From Bacteroidota bacterium (lineage in GTDB: Bacteria; Bacteroidota; Bacteroidia; Bacteroidales; Bacteroidaceae), in the NCBI GenBank assembly GCA_023415545.1, contig JAEZKJ010000012.1, positions 1-25,132 of the forward strand: DNA of 25,132 bases, read 5' to 3'. How positions within the stretch are numbered: position 1 is the stretch's first letter; every line of letters starts with the position of its first letter. The translations under genes were made by a program, and so were the position numbers. Below the pieces are notes generated by a model. The model had not been told where the DNA came from. It did no database searches and worked only from the letters and a program-made list of their open reading frames with translations. Shown here piece after piece: positions 7,725 through 14,243 of the stretch.

Positions 7725-10157
7725 TTAGATATTAGCTATACTCATTATATCAGCAAATACACCTGCTGCAGTAACACTCGCTCCGGCTCCATATCCTTGA
7801 ATCATCATAGGATATTCATTATATCTCTCGGTTGTAAGAAGAATAATGTTGTTACTTCCTTCAAGTCCATAGAACGGATGATTGCTTCCAACCTCTTCAA
7901 GTTGAACACTACCTTTACCATTTTCAAGTCGAGCAACAAATCTCCAACGTTTATTCTCACTCTCCAATCTCTTACGTCTATCCTCGAAGTCAGCATCAAG
8001 TGAAGGTACATTCTTCCAAAAATCCTCTAAAGACCCTTCAAAGAATTCATTTGGAACAAATAGGTGTTTCTCCACATCGCTCTGTTCAAGTTGATAACCG
8101 GCTTCACGAGCAAGAATTACGAGTTTACGAATAACATCCTTACCACTTAAATCAATTCTTGGGTCTGGTTCAGAGTATTTCTCCTCTTGAGCCATCTTGA
8201 TAGTAGCACTAAATGGAATATCAGCACTTATCTTATTGAAAATATAGTTTAAAGTTCCACTAAGAACAGCCTCTATTTTAATAATTTTGTCTCCACTATA
8301 AATCAGATCGTTTATAGTATTGATAATAGGAAGCCCTGCACCAACATTTGTTTCGAATAAGAATTTCACGCCCCGGTGACGTGCTATATCCTTTAGCTCA
8401 CGATATACTGAATATTCCGATGAAGCTGCTATTTTATTTGCAGCTACCACAGATATATTGTGGCTCAAAAAATCTTTATATAATGAAGATACATCAGTAC
8501 TTGCAGTACAATCCACAAAGACTGAATTGAAAATATTCATTCCAATAATTTCATCGTGAAGTACTTTGATTGATGATTGGATACCTTTTTGGTCAAGTTC
8601 CTCTTTATAATTTGAAAGATCTATGCCATCACGAGTAAACAAAGCCTTACGTCCGTTAGCTATACCCACCACTTTAAGTTTCAGGTTACGCTCTTTCATA
8701 AGTTTTTCCTGTTGACTTCTTATCTGCTCTATCAATCGTCCACCCACTGTTCCATGACCACAGATAAATAGGTTCAATACCTGATATTCCGATAGGAAGA
8801 AAGAGTCGTGAATAACATTAAGCGATTTTCTTAGATATTTTGCTTCAACAACAAAAGATATATTTGTTTCGGAAGCTCCCTGTGCGCATGCTATTACACT
8901 TATACCGTTTCTACCTAAAGTACCGAAAAGTTTACCTGCTATACCCGGAGTATGTTTCATATTCTCACCCACGATAGCAATAGTTGCAAGGTTCATCTCG
9001 GCATCAACAGGACTTATCTCTCCCATTGAGATCTCTTTTGCAAACTCTTGGTTTAACACCATACATGCAAGAGGAGCATCTTCATTACGAACACCGATAG
9101 ATGTACTATTTTCCGAAGAGGCCTGTGAAACAAGGAATACACTTATACCATTCTGTGCAAGAGTCTTGAATATTCTATAGTTTACACCAATAACACCAAC
9201 CATACCTAGACCTGTTACAGTAATAAGGCTAGTATTATTAATTGATGATATACCTTTAATCGCTTTTGAATGATCATCTATTTTACTTTTGATAATAGTG
9301 CCACATCCTTCCGGATTAAAAGTGTTTTTTATCAATATAGGTATATTTTTGTGGAATACAGGATATATTGTTGGAGGATAAACAACTTTTGCACCAAAGT
9401 TGCATAACTCCATAGCCTCAACATAGCTCAGTTCATTGATAGTATATGCACTATTTATAACGCGAGGATCGGCTGTCATAAATCCATCTACATCAGTCCA
9501 AATCTCCAGTGAATCAGCACTAAGAGCAGCTGCAATAATTGAAGCTGTATAATCTGAACCACCTCTTCCCAAATTTGTTACCTCACCACTCTTTTTATCT
9601 GAAGAGATAAAACCTGGAACTATCGAAACTTTTGGTAATGAACTAAAGGTAGTCTTAACAAGCTTGTTTGTTAGTTCAGAATCAAGAATATATTTTGAAT
9701 GTTTATATTCTGTCTTTATAAATCCACGAGCATCAAACCATACGGCATCATCAATCAATGCTGTAATTATTAAGGATGACAATCTCTCACCATAACTTAC
9801 TATAGTAGCAGAAGTTTTTGGAGATAGGTCTCTTATTAGGTATATTCCTTGATATATGTTTCTAAGTTCACTAAGAAGAGTATTAATATTTGTAAGAAGA
9901 TTATTCTTTACATCCTCCTGCGTAATTATTTCATCTATCATTGAAAGATGGCGTTCTACGATATCCGAATACTCTTTTTCGTAATTTTCATCCCCCTTTG
10001 ATGCCATTAAAGAGCTGTTAATAAGTTTATCTGTTATCCCACCTAATGCAGAAACAACAACTATAACCGGTTCTTCAACTGCTTCAACAATATTTTTAAC
10101 ATTTAAAATGCTTTTGACGGAACCTACGGATGTTCCGCCGAATTTCATGACTTTCAT
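7725..10157 (-). CDS. thrA: Bifunctional aspartokinase / homoserine dehydrogenase
   Basis: Catalyses the first and third steps of the aspartate pathway: aspartate to aspartyl phosphate, and aspartate semialdehyde to homoserine. Length is 810 residues, close to E. coli ThrA. The aspartokinase part (1 to ~290) starts MKVMKFGGTSVGSV and contains VSYGERLSS and NLGRGGSDYTAS; the ACT regulatory region (~305-460) includes LITVTGLGMVGVIGV and ATIAIVGENMKHTPGIAGKL; the dehydrogenase (~465-810) has the dinucleotide motif CGHGTVGG, FVDCTAS, VAANKIA and VLSGTLNYIFNKI. ACT domains in this family mediate allosteric feedback, usually by threonine. It is the first structural gene after the Thr/Met-rich leader described separately, with its ATG 24 bases after a candidate attenuator hairpin. 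Confidence 0.97.
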   Translation of the reverse strand: MKVMKFGGTSVGSVKSILNVKNIVEAVEEPVIVVVSALGGITDKLINSSLMASKGDENYEKEYSDIVERHLSMIDEIITQEDVKNNLLTNINTLLSELRNIYQGIYLIRDLSPKTSATIVSYGERLSSLIITALIDDAVWFDARGFIKTEYKHSKYILDSELTNKLVKTTFSSLPKVSIVPGFISSDKKSGEVTNLGRGGSDYTASIIAAALSADSLEIWTDVDGFMTADPRVINSAYTINELSYVEAMELCNFGAKVVYPPTIYPVFHKNIPILIKNTFNPEGCGTIIKSKIDDHSKAIKGISSINNTSLITVTGLGMVGVIGVNYRIFKTLAQNGISVFLVSQASSENSTSIGVRNEDAPLACMVLNQEFAKEISMGEISPVDAEMNLATIAIVGENMKHTPGIAGKLFGTLGRNGISVIACAQGASETNISFVVEAKYLRKSLNVIHDSFFLSEYQVLNLFICGHGTVGGRLIEQIRSQQEKLMKERNLKLKVVGIANGRKALFTRDGIDLSNYKEELDQKGIQSSIKVLHDEIIGMNIFNSVFVDCTASTDVSSLYKDFLSHNISVVAANKIAASSEYSVYRELKDIARHRGVKFLFETNVGAGLPIINTINDLIYSGDKIIKIEAVLSGTLNYIFNKISADIPFSATIKMAQEEKYSEPDPRIDLSGKDVIRKLVILAREAGYQLEQSDVEKHLFVPNEFFEGSLEDFWKNVPSLDADFEDRRKRLESENKRWRFVARLENGKGSVQLEEVGSNHPFYGLEGSNNIILLTTERYNEYPMMIQGYGAGASVTAAGVFADIMSIANI

Positions 10158-10181
10158 GTAATTAGAATGTTTATATCAAGA

Positions 10182-10200
10182 AAGGGAGAAAATGTCCCTT
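10182..10200 (-). terminator. Candidate attenuator hairpin in the thr leader
   Basis: In the minus-strand RNA, AAGGGA (10200-10195) pairs with UCCCUU (10187-10182) across a 7-base loop, followed by UCUUGAUAU. The stem is only six pairs and the U-tract is poor, so it may be a weak terminator or may instead control access to the thrA start 24 bases further on. Confidence 0.45.
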
Positions 10201-10276
10201 GCCAAATAGATTGTAAAAAAAATGTTATTGCTTGCAACTGTAAACGTGTATCACGTAGAAACACAAAATATTATTA

Positions 10277-10372
10277 TTAACCCCTAAGGGTCATTGTTGT
10301 AGATGTGGACATTGTAGACGTCATGTTCCACATACACATTGTAGTGGTAATATAAAGATAATATTTTGTCAT
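10277..10372 (-). CDS. thr operon leader peptide (31 residues, Thr/Met-rich)
   Basis: Short open frame read on the minus strand upstream of thrA: ATG at 10372-10370, stop TAA at 10279-10277. It begins MTKYYLYITTTMCMWNMTS and ends TLRG. Ten of 31 residues are Thr and six are Met (counting the start), concentrated in the second half, with three Ser and only one Ile. Such a composition is not expected by chance and is the hallmark of a ribosome-mediated attenuator leader; the E. coli thr leader is instead rich in Thr and Ile. It begins 22 bases after the predicted transcription start region and is followed by 119 bases of leader RNA before thrA. Met codons make sense because homoserine feeds methionine as well as threonine. 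Translation has not been shown, but position, strand and composition agree. Confidence 0.82.
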   Translation of the reverse strand: MTKYYLYITTTMCMWNMTSTMSTSTTMTLRG

Positions 10373-10401
10373 TAAAATGAGTTCTTTTGAATGGAACAGT
10401 G

Positions 10402-10409
10402 CAAATATA
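10402..10409 (-). promoter_or_regulatory. Promoter -7 element of the thr operon
   Basis: TATATTTG on the minus strand matches the Bacteroidetes -7 consensus TAnnTTTG. It predicts a start near 10394, a few bases later, leaving about 20 bases before the leader-peptide ATG. TTTG motifs occur 14 and 24 bases further upstream, neither at the usual ~19-21 spacing, so the -33 element is not clear. Confidence 0.6.
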
Positions 10410-10547
10410 AAAAACAATTTAGACAAACTATCACAAATACCCATTTTTTTGTGATAAAAGTATAATTCAGTATTTATTTAACAGATTATATTGTATAGCA
10501 AAAAGAGAAATTATCCCTGTTAATAAAAAGTCATAAATATTTTTTAT

Positions 10548-10586
10548 TTTTACATTTAAAACTGATATTATTTAATAAATGTAAAA
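10548..10586. repeat. 11-bp inverted repeat upstream of the small peptide gene
   Basis: TTTTACATTTA (10548-10558) is the exact complement of TAAATGTAAAA (10576-10586), with a 17-base A/T-rich spacer. It ends 11 bases before the ATG of the 40-residue peptide. It could be an operator or a 5'-UTR hairpin. The remainder of the 10410-10597 gap is very A/T-rich and must hold the promoter of the plus-strand pair, but I see no exact TAnnTTTG there (TATTTTTA at 10545-10552 is close). Confidence 0.5.
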
Positions 10587-10597
10587 CATAAATAGGA

Positions 10598-10720
10598 ATG
10601 ATGCAGGAAGAATTTATGACTTACGAGGCGCCTATGGTGGAAATTATTGAGGTGGAGATAGAGAAAGGTTTTGCAAATAGCAATCCTGATGATTTTGAGT
10701 GGGGTGGCCCGTTATCTTGA
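10598..10720 (+). CDS. Small acidic peptide (40 residues), Bacteroidales fimbrillin-associated type
   Basis: Too short for routine gene calling. ATG at 10598 (a second ATG follows directly at 10601, with AGGA-like sequence before), stop at 10718-10720. It starts MMQEEFMTYEAPMVEIIEVE, continues IEKGFANS and ends DDFEWGGPLS. The pattern Y-x-x-P-x-x-E-I-I-E-V-E-x-E-K-G-F-A-x-S followed by an Asp/Gly/Trp-rich tail recurs, from my memory, in small Bacteroides/Prevotella proteins next to fimbrillin-like genes; I cannot check this here. No signal peptide or membrane segment is visible. It lies 25 bases upstream of the lipoprotein gene, so the two are probably one operon. A structural, chaperone or secreted-peptide role is open; I assign none. 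Confidence 0.72.
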   Translation: MMQEEFMTYEAPMVEIIEVEIEKGFANSNPDDFEWGGPLS

Positions 10721-10745
10721 TTTGTCTGACAAATAAAGTAGTGTT

Positions 10746-12536
10746 ATGAAGAAATTTATATTCAGTACATTAATGAGCTCGCTTTTGGTGTTTGTAGGTT
10801 GCCAAAAGTGTGATGAATTTATAACCGATGATTTGGAAAGTACGGATGAGAAGGTAGTTGTTACTGCTAATATCCAGGGATCTACCAATTCACGTGTAGT
10901 GCTTACCCCCGGTGAGGATGCAGATGGCAATCCAATTGTGAAAGTGGCATGGCGAAATGATAGCAGTAATCCAGAAACATTTTATGTTTTCGATGATGAT
11001 TTTAATAGTTGGTTTTTTAAACAAACTTCAGGAAACCAATTTGCATCAACCAATCCAGTACAATCAGACGGTCCCTATTATGCTGTTTATGGTAAATTTA
11101 GAACGGAATATGGAGGCGTTTTGAGATACGACTTTTCGGAACAAGATGGTGCGCTTAACGATGAAGACTTCTTGATGATGGCCGAGAATATCACAGACTT
11201 GAGCAAACCAATCGAGTTTAAGCATAAAACCGCAATTCTCAAAGTGTCATTCAAGTTGGATGGTGTTTGTGTTGACACTCTTACCAACTTTACAATGAGT
11301 GGAGTGAGAAATGGCTTGCAGGGAGATGGAACAATCACTGTAAAAAGAAAGACACAAGATAAGGATATTTATATCTTTCTACTTATCACCGGTAACGCAT
11401 ATCCTGCCAAAACTAAGTTCACTTTTGCTGCAAACGTGGAGGGCGAATCTTGTGTTGGCACTATCACCATCCCTGAAAATATGATGGTGGAGCCTGGCAA
11501 ATTTTATACCGCCAACGTTACATTGGCCAATGAAAATGGGGAATGTAATTTACCTACAGGATTAGAGTTTAATTCTGTTGCAAAGGAGGTGATTGGTAAT
11601 AATCAGGAGGTTAAAAATATTACATTTCAGACTCAAAGCCAGTTGACAGGAGGTGTACGCATTGGTGATAGTCGAGCCTATGCCAAGATTGAAAATACCA
11701 CGCTTATGGTCTATACTACCGAAAATAAGTTTGTTTTCAATACGAATTGTAATCGCATGTTCGATGGTCTTGGTTACATCAAAAATATTAACTGGGGGAA
11801 TATTGATACAGATGGCGTAGGATATATGAATTACATGTTCAGAGATTGTAGAAGTCTTAGTTTGGATGGTTTTCCTGATAGTTTCTCTGTGTTTGGTGTG
11901 ACAAGCTTGAGGGGAATGTTTGAAAATTGCAGTTCTATCCAAGCGCTTTATTTGAATAATTTTGAGCTATTCAATCGAATCTCGGATATGAGCAATATGT
12001 TTAAAGGTTGTTCTAGTTTGGAAACGATTCAAGTTGATCCGGATAAATTCAAAACAAGTACCGTAGTCGATATGAGTGGTATGTTTGAAGACTGCACTTC
12101 TCTTCGCAGCGTGATGCCTTTACAAGTTAATTTTGTAACGAATATGAGTAGTATGTTCAAAAACTGTCAGGCACTTGAAGAGTTTAATGTTACTTGGAAA
12201 GGTAGTAATAACATAGATATGAGTGATATGTTTAATGGATGCTATTTTCTTAGAAAAGTAGCATTTGGCTCGGATTTTACACCAACTGCAACAGATATGA
12301 AAAACATGTTCAATGGTTGCTATGTGCTTACATCGATAGATATGCGTTATTTCAAAGTGACAGATACAACAAATTGTGAAAATATGTTTTATTGTCTTTG
12401 TGCTCAGTCAGATTATCCGGCGCAGATATATGTAACAGAAGAACTTGAAGAGATACTTAAAAATAAAGGGAATACTGATTTTGAGGCAACATATTCTTAC
12501 GCTGAGTTTAATAATGGTACTCCACCAAATAACTGA
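10746..12536 (+). CDS. Surface lipoprotein: fimbrillin-like N-terminus fused to DUF285 MF-x-x-C repeats
   Basis: 596-residue exported lipoprotein. The signal MKKFIFSTLMSSLLVFVGC ends in a lipobox with Cys19. Residues ~35-262 look like a fimbrillin (FimA/Mfa-type) domain: VVVTANIQGSTNSRVVLTPG, a middle FKHKTAILKVSFKLDG segment and a final PGKFYTANVTL strand. Residues ~330-555 are tandem repeats of the DUF285/BspA-like leucine-rich class, each with M-F-x-x-C: Met at 338, 364, 391, 418, 446, 470, 495, 521 and 547, with Cys at 368, 395, 422, 450, 474, 499 and 525, every 24-28 residues. Such repeats usually form a stacked solenoid used in adhesion (family knowledge). It likely serves in surface binding. 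It follows the 40-residue peptide gene and is closed by a terminator. Confidence 0.88.
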   Translation: MKKFIFSTLMSSLLVFVGCQKCDEFITDDLESTDEKVVVTANIQGSTNSRVVLTPGEDADGNPIVKVAWRNDSSNPETFYVFDDDFNSWFFKQTSGNQFASTNPVQSDGPYYAVYGKFRTEYGGVLRYDFSEQDGALNDEDFLMMAENITDLSKPIEFKHKTAILKVSFKLDGVCVDTLTNFTMSGVRNGLQGDGTITVKRKTQDKDIYIFLLITGNAYPAKTKFTFAANVEGESCVGTITIPENMMVEPGKFYTANVTLANENGECNLPTGLEFNSVAKEVIGNNQEVKNITFQTQSQLTGGVRIGDSRAYAKIENTTLMVYTTENKFVFNTNCNRMFDGLGYIKNINWGNIDTDGVGYMNYMFRDCRSLSLDGFPDSFSVFGVTSLRGMFENCSSIQALYLNNFELFNRISDMSNMFKGCSSLETIQVDPDKFKTSTVVDMSGMFEDCTSLRSVMPLQVNFVTNMSSMFKNCQALEEFNVTWKGSNNIDMSDMFNGCYFLRKVAFGSDFTPTATDMKNMFNGCYVLTSIDMRYFKVTDTTNCENMFYCLCAQSDYPAQIYVTEELEEILKNKGNTDFEATYSYAEFNNGTPPNN

Positions 12537-12573
12537 TAGAAGTTAGTGAAATAAGATAACTAAAACACAAATA

Positions 12574-12603
12574 GGCTGGGTCAAAATAACGTTTGACCCG
12601 GCC
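12574..12603 (+). terminator. Intrinsic terminator after the fimbrillin/DUF285 gene
   Basis: GGCTGGGTCAAA (12574-12585) pairs with TTTGACCCGGCC (12592-12603), twelve pairs with one G-U, loop ATAACG, then TCATCTGTTTCTCC. The U-tract is weak but the stem is strong. The remaining 12604-12753 stretch is A/T-rich with nothing else recognisable. Confidence 0.75.
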
Positions 12604-12753
12604 TCATCTGTTTCTCCCCATTAGCTATAGAAGAAAGTGTGTCACTCTCGTTATTTAATCATCAATGCTGTGGTGGTGAGTGTGAATATAAATGATTAAG
12701 TCTATCATAAGTCAATGTTTATTTATAATTATTAGATAACTTCGATTAATAAA

Positions 12754-12785
12754 TTTATATTTAATTCTGATTATAACTAAATTTG
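12754..12785 (+). promoter_or_regulatory. Promoter of radA
   Basis: TAAATTTG (12778-12785) matches the Bacteroidetes -7 box TAnnTTTG; a TTTA (12754-12757), one base off the -33 TTTG, lies 20 bases upstream. The radA ATG is 38 bases downstream of the box. Confidence 0.65.
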
Positions 12786-12823
12786 CATAAATAGAAACAA
12801 ACCAATTTGTAAAGGGATATAGA

Positions 12824-14191
12824 ATGGCAAAAGAGAAAGTAGTTTACGTTTGTACCAGTTGTGGTCAAGATTCTCCTAAATGGGTAGGTAAGTGTCCATC
12901 ATGCGGTGCTTGGAATAGCTATGTGGAACAGGTAGTGCGAAAAGAGCCTGCCAACCGACAGGTTATTGCCAATCATAATGGGATGAAATCAAAACCTATG
13001 ATTCTATCGGATATTGAGGGTGGTGAAGAGAGAAGAATTGATATGCGTGATGATGAACTTAACCGAGTATTGGGTGGTGGAGTTGTACCTGGTTCATTGA
13101 TACTTTTGGGTGGTGAACCCGGAATTGGTAAATCTACTCTCATTTTGCAAACCGTACTACGTTTGAGTGATAAAAAAGTGCTTTATGTTTCGGGTGAAGA
13201 GAGTGCTCAACAGCTAAAACTTCGTGCTGACAGAATAAAGCATAACTCGAAGGATTGCATGATAGTTTGTGAAACATCGTTGGAAGAGATTTTTACACAT
13301 ATAAAAAATACTGCACCCGATATTGTTGTTATTGACTCGATCCAAACTATATCAACTGAGGGTATAGATTCATCACCGGGAAGTATTGTCCAGATAAGAG
13401 AGTGTTCTGCCTCTATACTTAAATTTGCTAAAGAAAGTAATATTCCTGTTATACTTATCGGACATATTAACAAAGAGGGAACAATAGCAGGCCCAAAGGT
13501 GTTGGAGCATATTGTTGATACAGTAATTCAATTTGAAGGTGATCAACACTATATGTATCGAATACTTCGAAGTATTAAGAACAGATTTGGCAGCACTTCA
13601 GAATTAGGTATTTATGAGATGCGACAAGATGGACTTCGCCAAGTAAGCAACCCATCTGAACTACTCCTAAGTCAGGACCATGAAGGAATGAGTGGAGTAT
13701 CCATTGCTTGTGCAATTGAGGGAGTTCGACCTTTCCTTATTGAAACACAAGCGCTGGTGAGTACTGCAGCCTATGGTATGCCACAACGTTCGGCTACCGG
13801 ATTCGACTTACGACGAATGAATATGCTTTTGGCTGTACTCGAGAAGAGAGTTGGATTTAAATTAGCACAAAAAGATGTGTTCCTAAATATTGCCGGCGGA
13901 CTAAAAGTCAATGATCCTGCCATCGATTTGGCTGTTATCAGTGCTATTCTATCGAGCAATATGGATAGTGAAATTGAACCCGGAGTATGTATGGCCGGTG
14001 AAGTTGGTCTTAGTGGAGAGATACGACCTGTAAATCGTATAGAACAGAGAATAGGAGAAGCTCAAAAGTTGGGATTTAAGCGTATACTGATTCCAAAGCA
14101 TAATATGCAGGGGCTTAATACTAAAAATATTAAAATAGAGATTATTCCGGTGAAGAAAGTTGAAGAAGCTTTCAGGTTCCTCTTTGGATAA
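12824..14191 (+). CDS. radA: DNA repair ATPase RadA
   Basis: RecA-like, DnaB-related ATPase that helps branch migration and processing of recombination intermediates. 455 residues, the standard length. Order of parts: N-terminal C4 zinc finger with C10, C13, C24 and C27 (YVCTSCGQDSPKWVGKCPSC); RecA core with Walker A GEPGIGKST (97-105); Walker B-like IVVIDSIQT; the RadA-specific KNRFG motif near residue 251; C-terminal Lon-protease-like domain (FLNIAGGLKVNDPAIDLAV, GEVGLSGEIRPV). The ATG follows an AAGGGATATAGA stretch at a suitable distance. It has its own promoter and is followed, after 52 bases, by a separately promoted gene. Confidence 0.98.
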   Translation: MAKEKVVYVCTSCGQDSPKWVGKCPSCGAWNSYVEQVVRKEPANRQVIANHNGMKSKPMILSDIEGGEERRIDMRDDELNRVLGGGVVPGSLILLGGEPGIGKSTLILQTVLRLSDKKVLYVSGEESAQQLKLRADRIKHNSKDCMIVCETSLEEIFTHIKNTAPDIVVIDSIQTISTEGIDSSPGSIVQIRECSASILKFAKESNIPVILIGHINKEGTIAGPKVLEHIVDTVIQFEGDQHYMYRILRSIKNRFGSTSELGIYEMRQDGLRQVSNPSELLLSQDHEGMSGVSIACAIEGVRPFLIETQALVSTAAYGMPQRSATGFDLRRMNMLLAVLEKRVGFKLAQKDVFLNIAGGLKVNDPAIDLAVISAILSSNMDSEIEPGVCMAGEVGLSGEIRPVNRIEQRIGEAQKLGFKRILIPKHNMQGLNTKNIKIEIIPVKKVEEAFRFLFG

Positions 14192-14214
14192 ACGAATATA
14201 CCCTATATTTTATG

Positions 14215-14222
14215 TATCTTTG
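14215..14222 (+). promoter_or_regulatory. Promoter -7 element upstream of the FAD oxidoreductase
   Basis: TATCTTTG matches TAnnTTTG exactly and lies 22 bases before the ATG at 14244, giving a short 5' leader of about 15 bases. No convincing -33 element is visible at 19-21 bases. Confidence 0.6.
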
Positions 14223-14243
14223 CAAAAATAAGATAAACCAATT

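Larger units (their letters stand above)
10158..10394 (-). promoter_or_regulatory. thr operon 5' leader / candidate transcription attenuator
   Basis: About 237 bases of untranslated leader between the promoter and thrA. It holds the Thr/Met leader peptide (10372-10277), a small hairpin ACGTG-ATA-CACGT, a run of eight U (10222-10215) and a hairpin just before thrA. In the RNA, AAUGUCC within the leader-peptide coding part (10313-10307) is exactly complementary to GGACAUU (10197-10191), which overlaps the 5' arm of the last hairpin. Pairing of the two would prevent the hairpin, as an antiterminator does. The logic (ribosome stalls at Thr/Met codons when they are scarce, changing RNA pairing) is inferred from known amino-acid attenuators; the folding was done by eye. 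Confidence 0.6.

Noticed and set aside
10215..10222. Run of eight T on the minus strand as the tail of the thr attenuator terminator
   Set aside because: No stable stem directly precedes it; the nearest pairings are three or four weak pairs. It may still cause pausing.
10548..10586. Invertible promoter (phase-variation) region for the fimbrillin-like genes
   Set aside because: Arms of 11 bases with only 17 bases between them are too close to flank an invertible promoter segment, and no recombinase gene is nearby.
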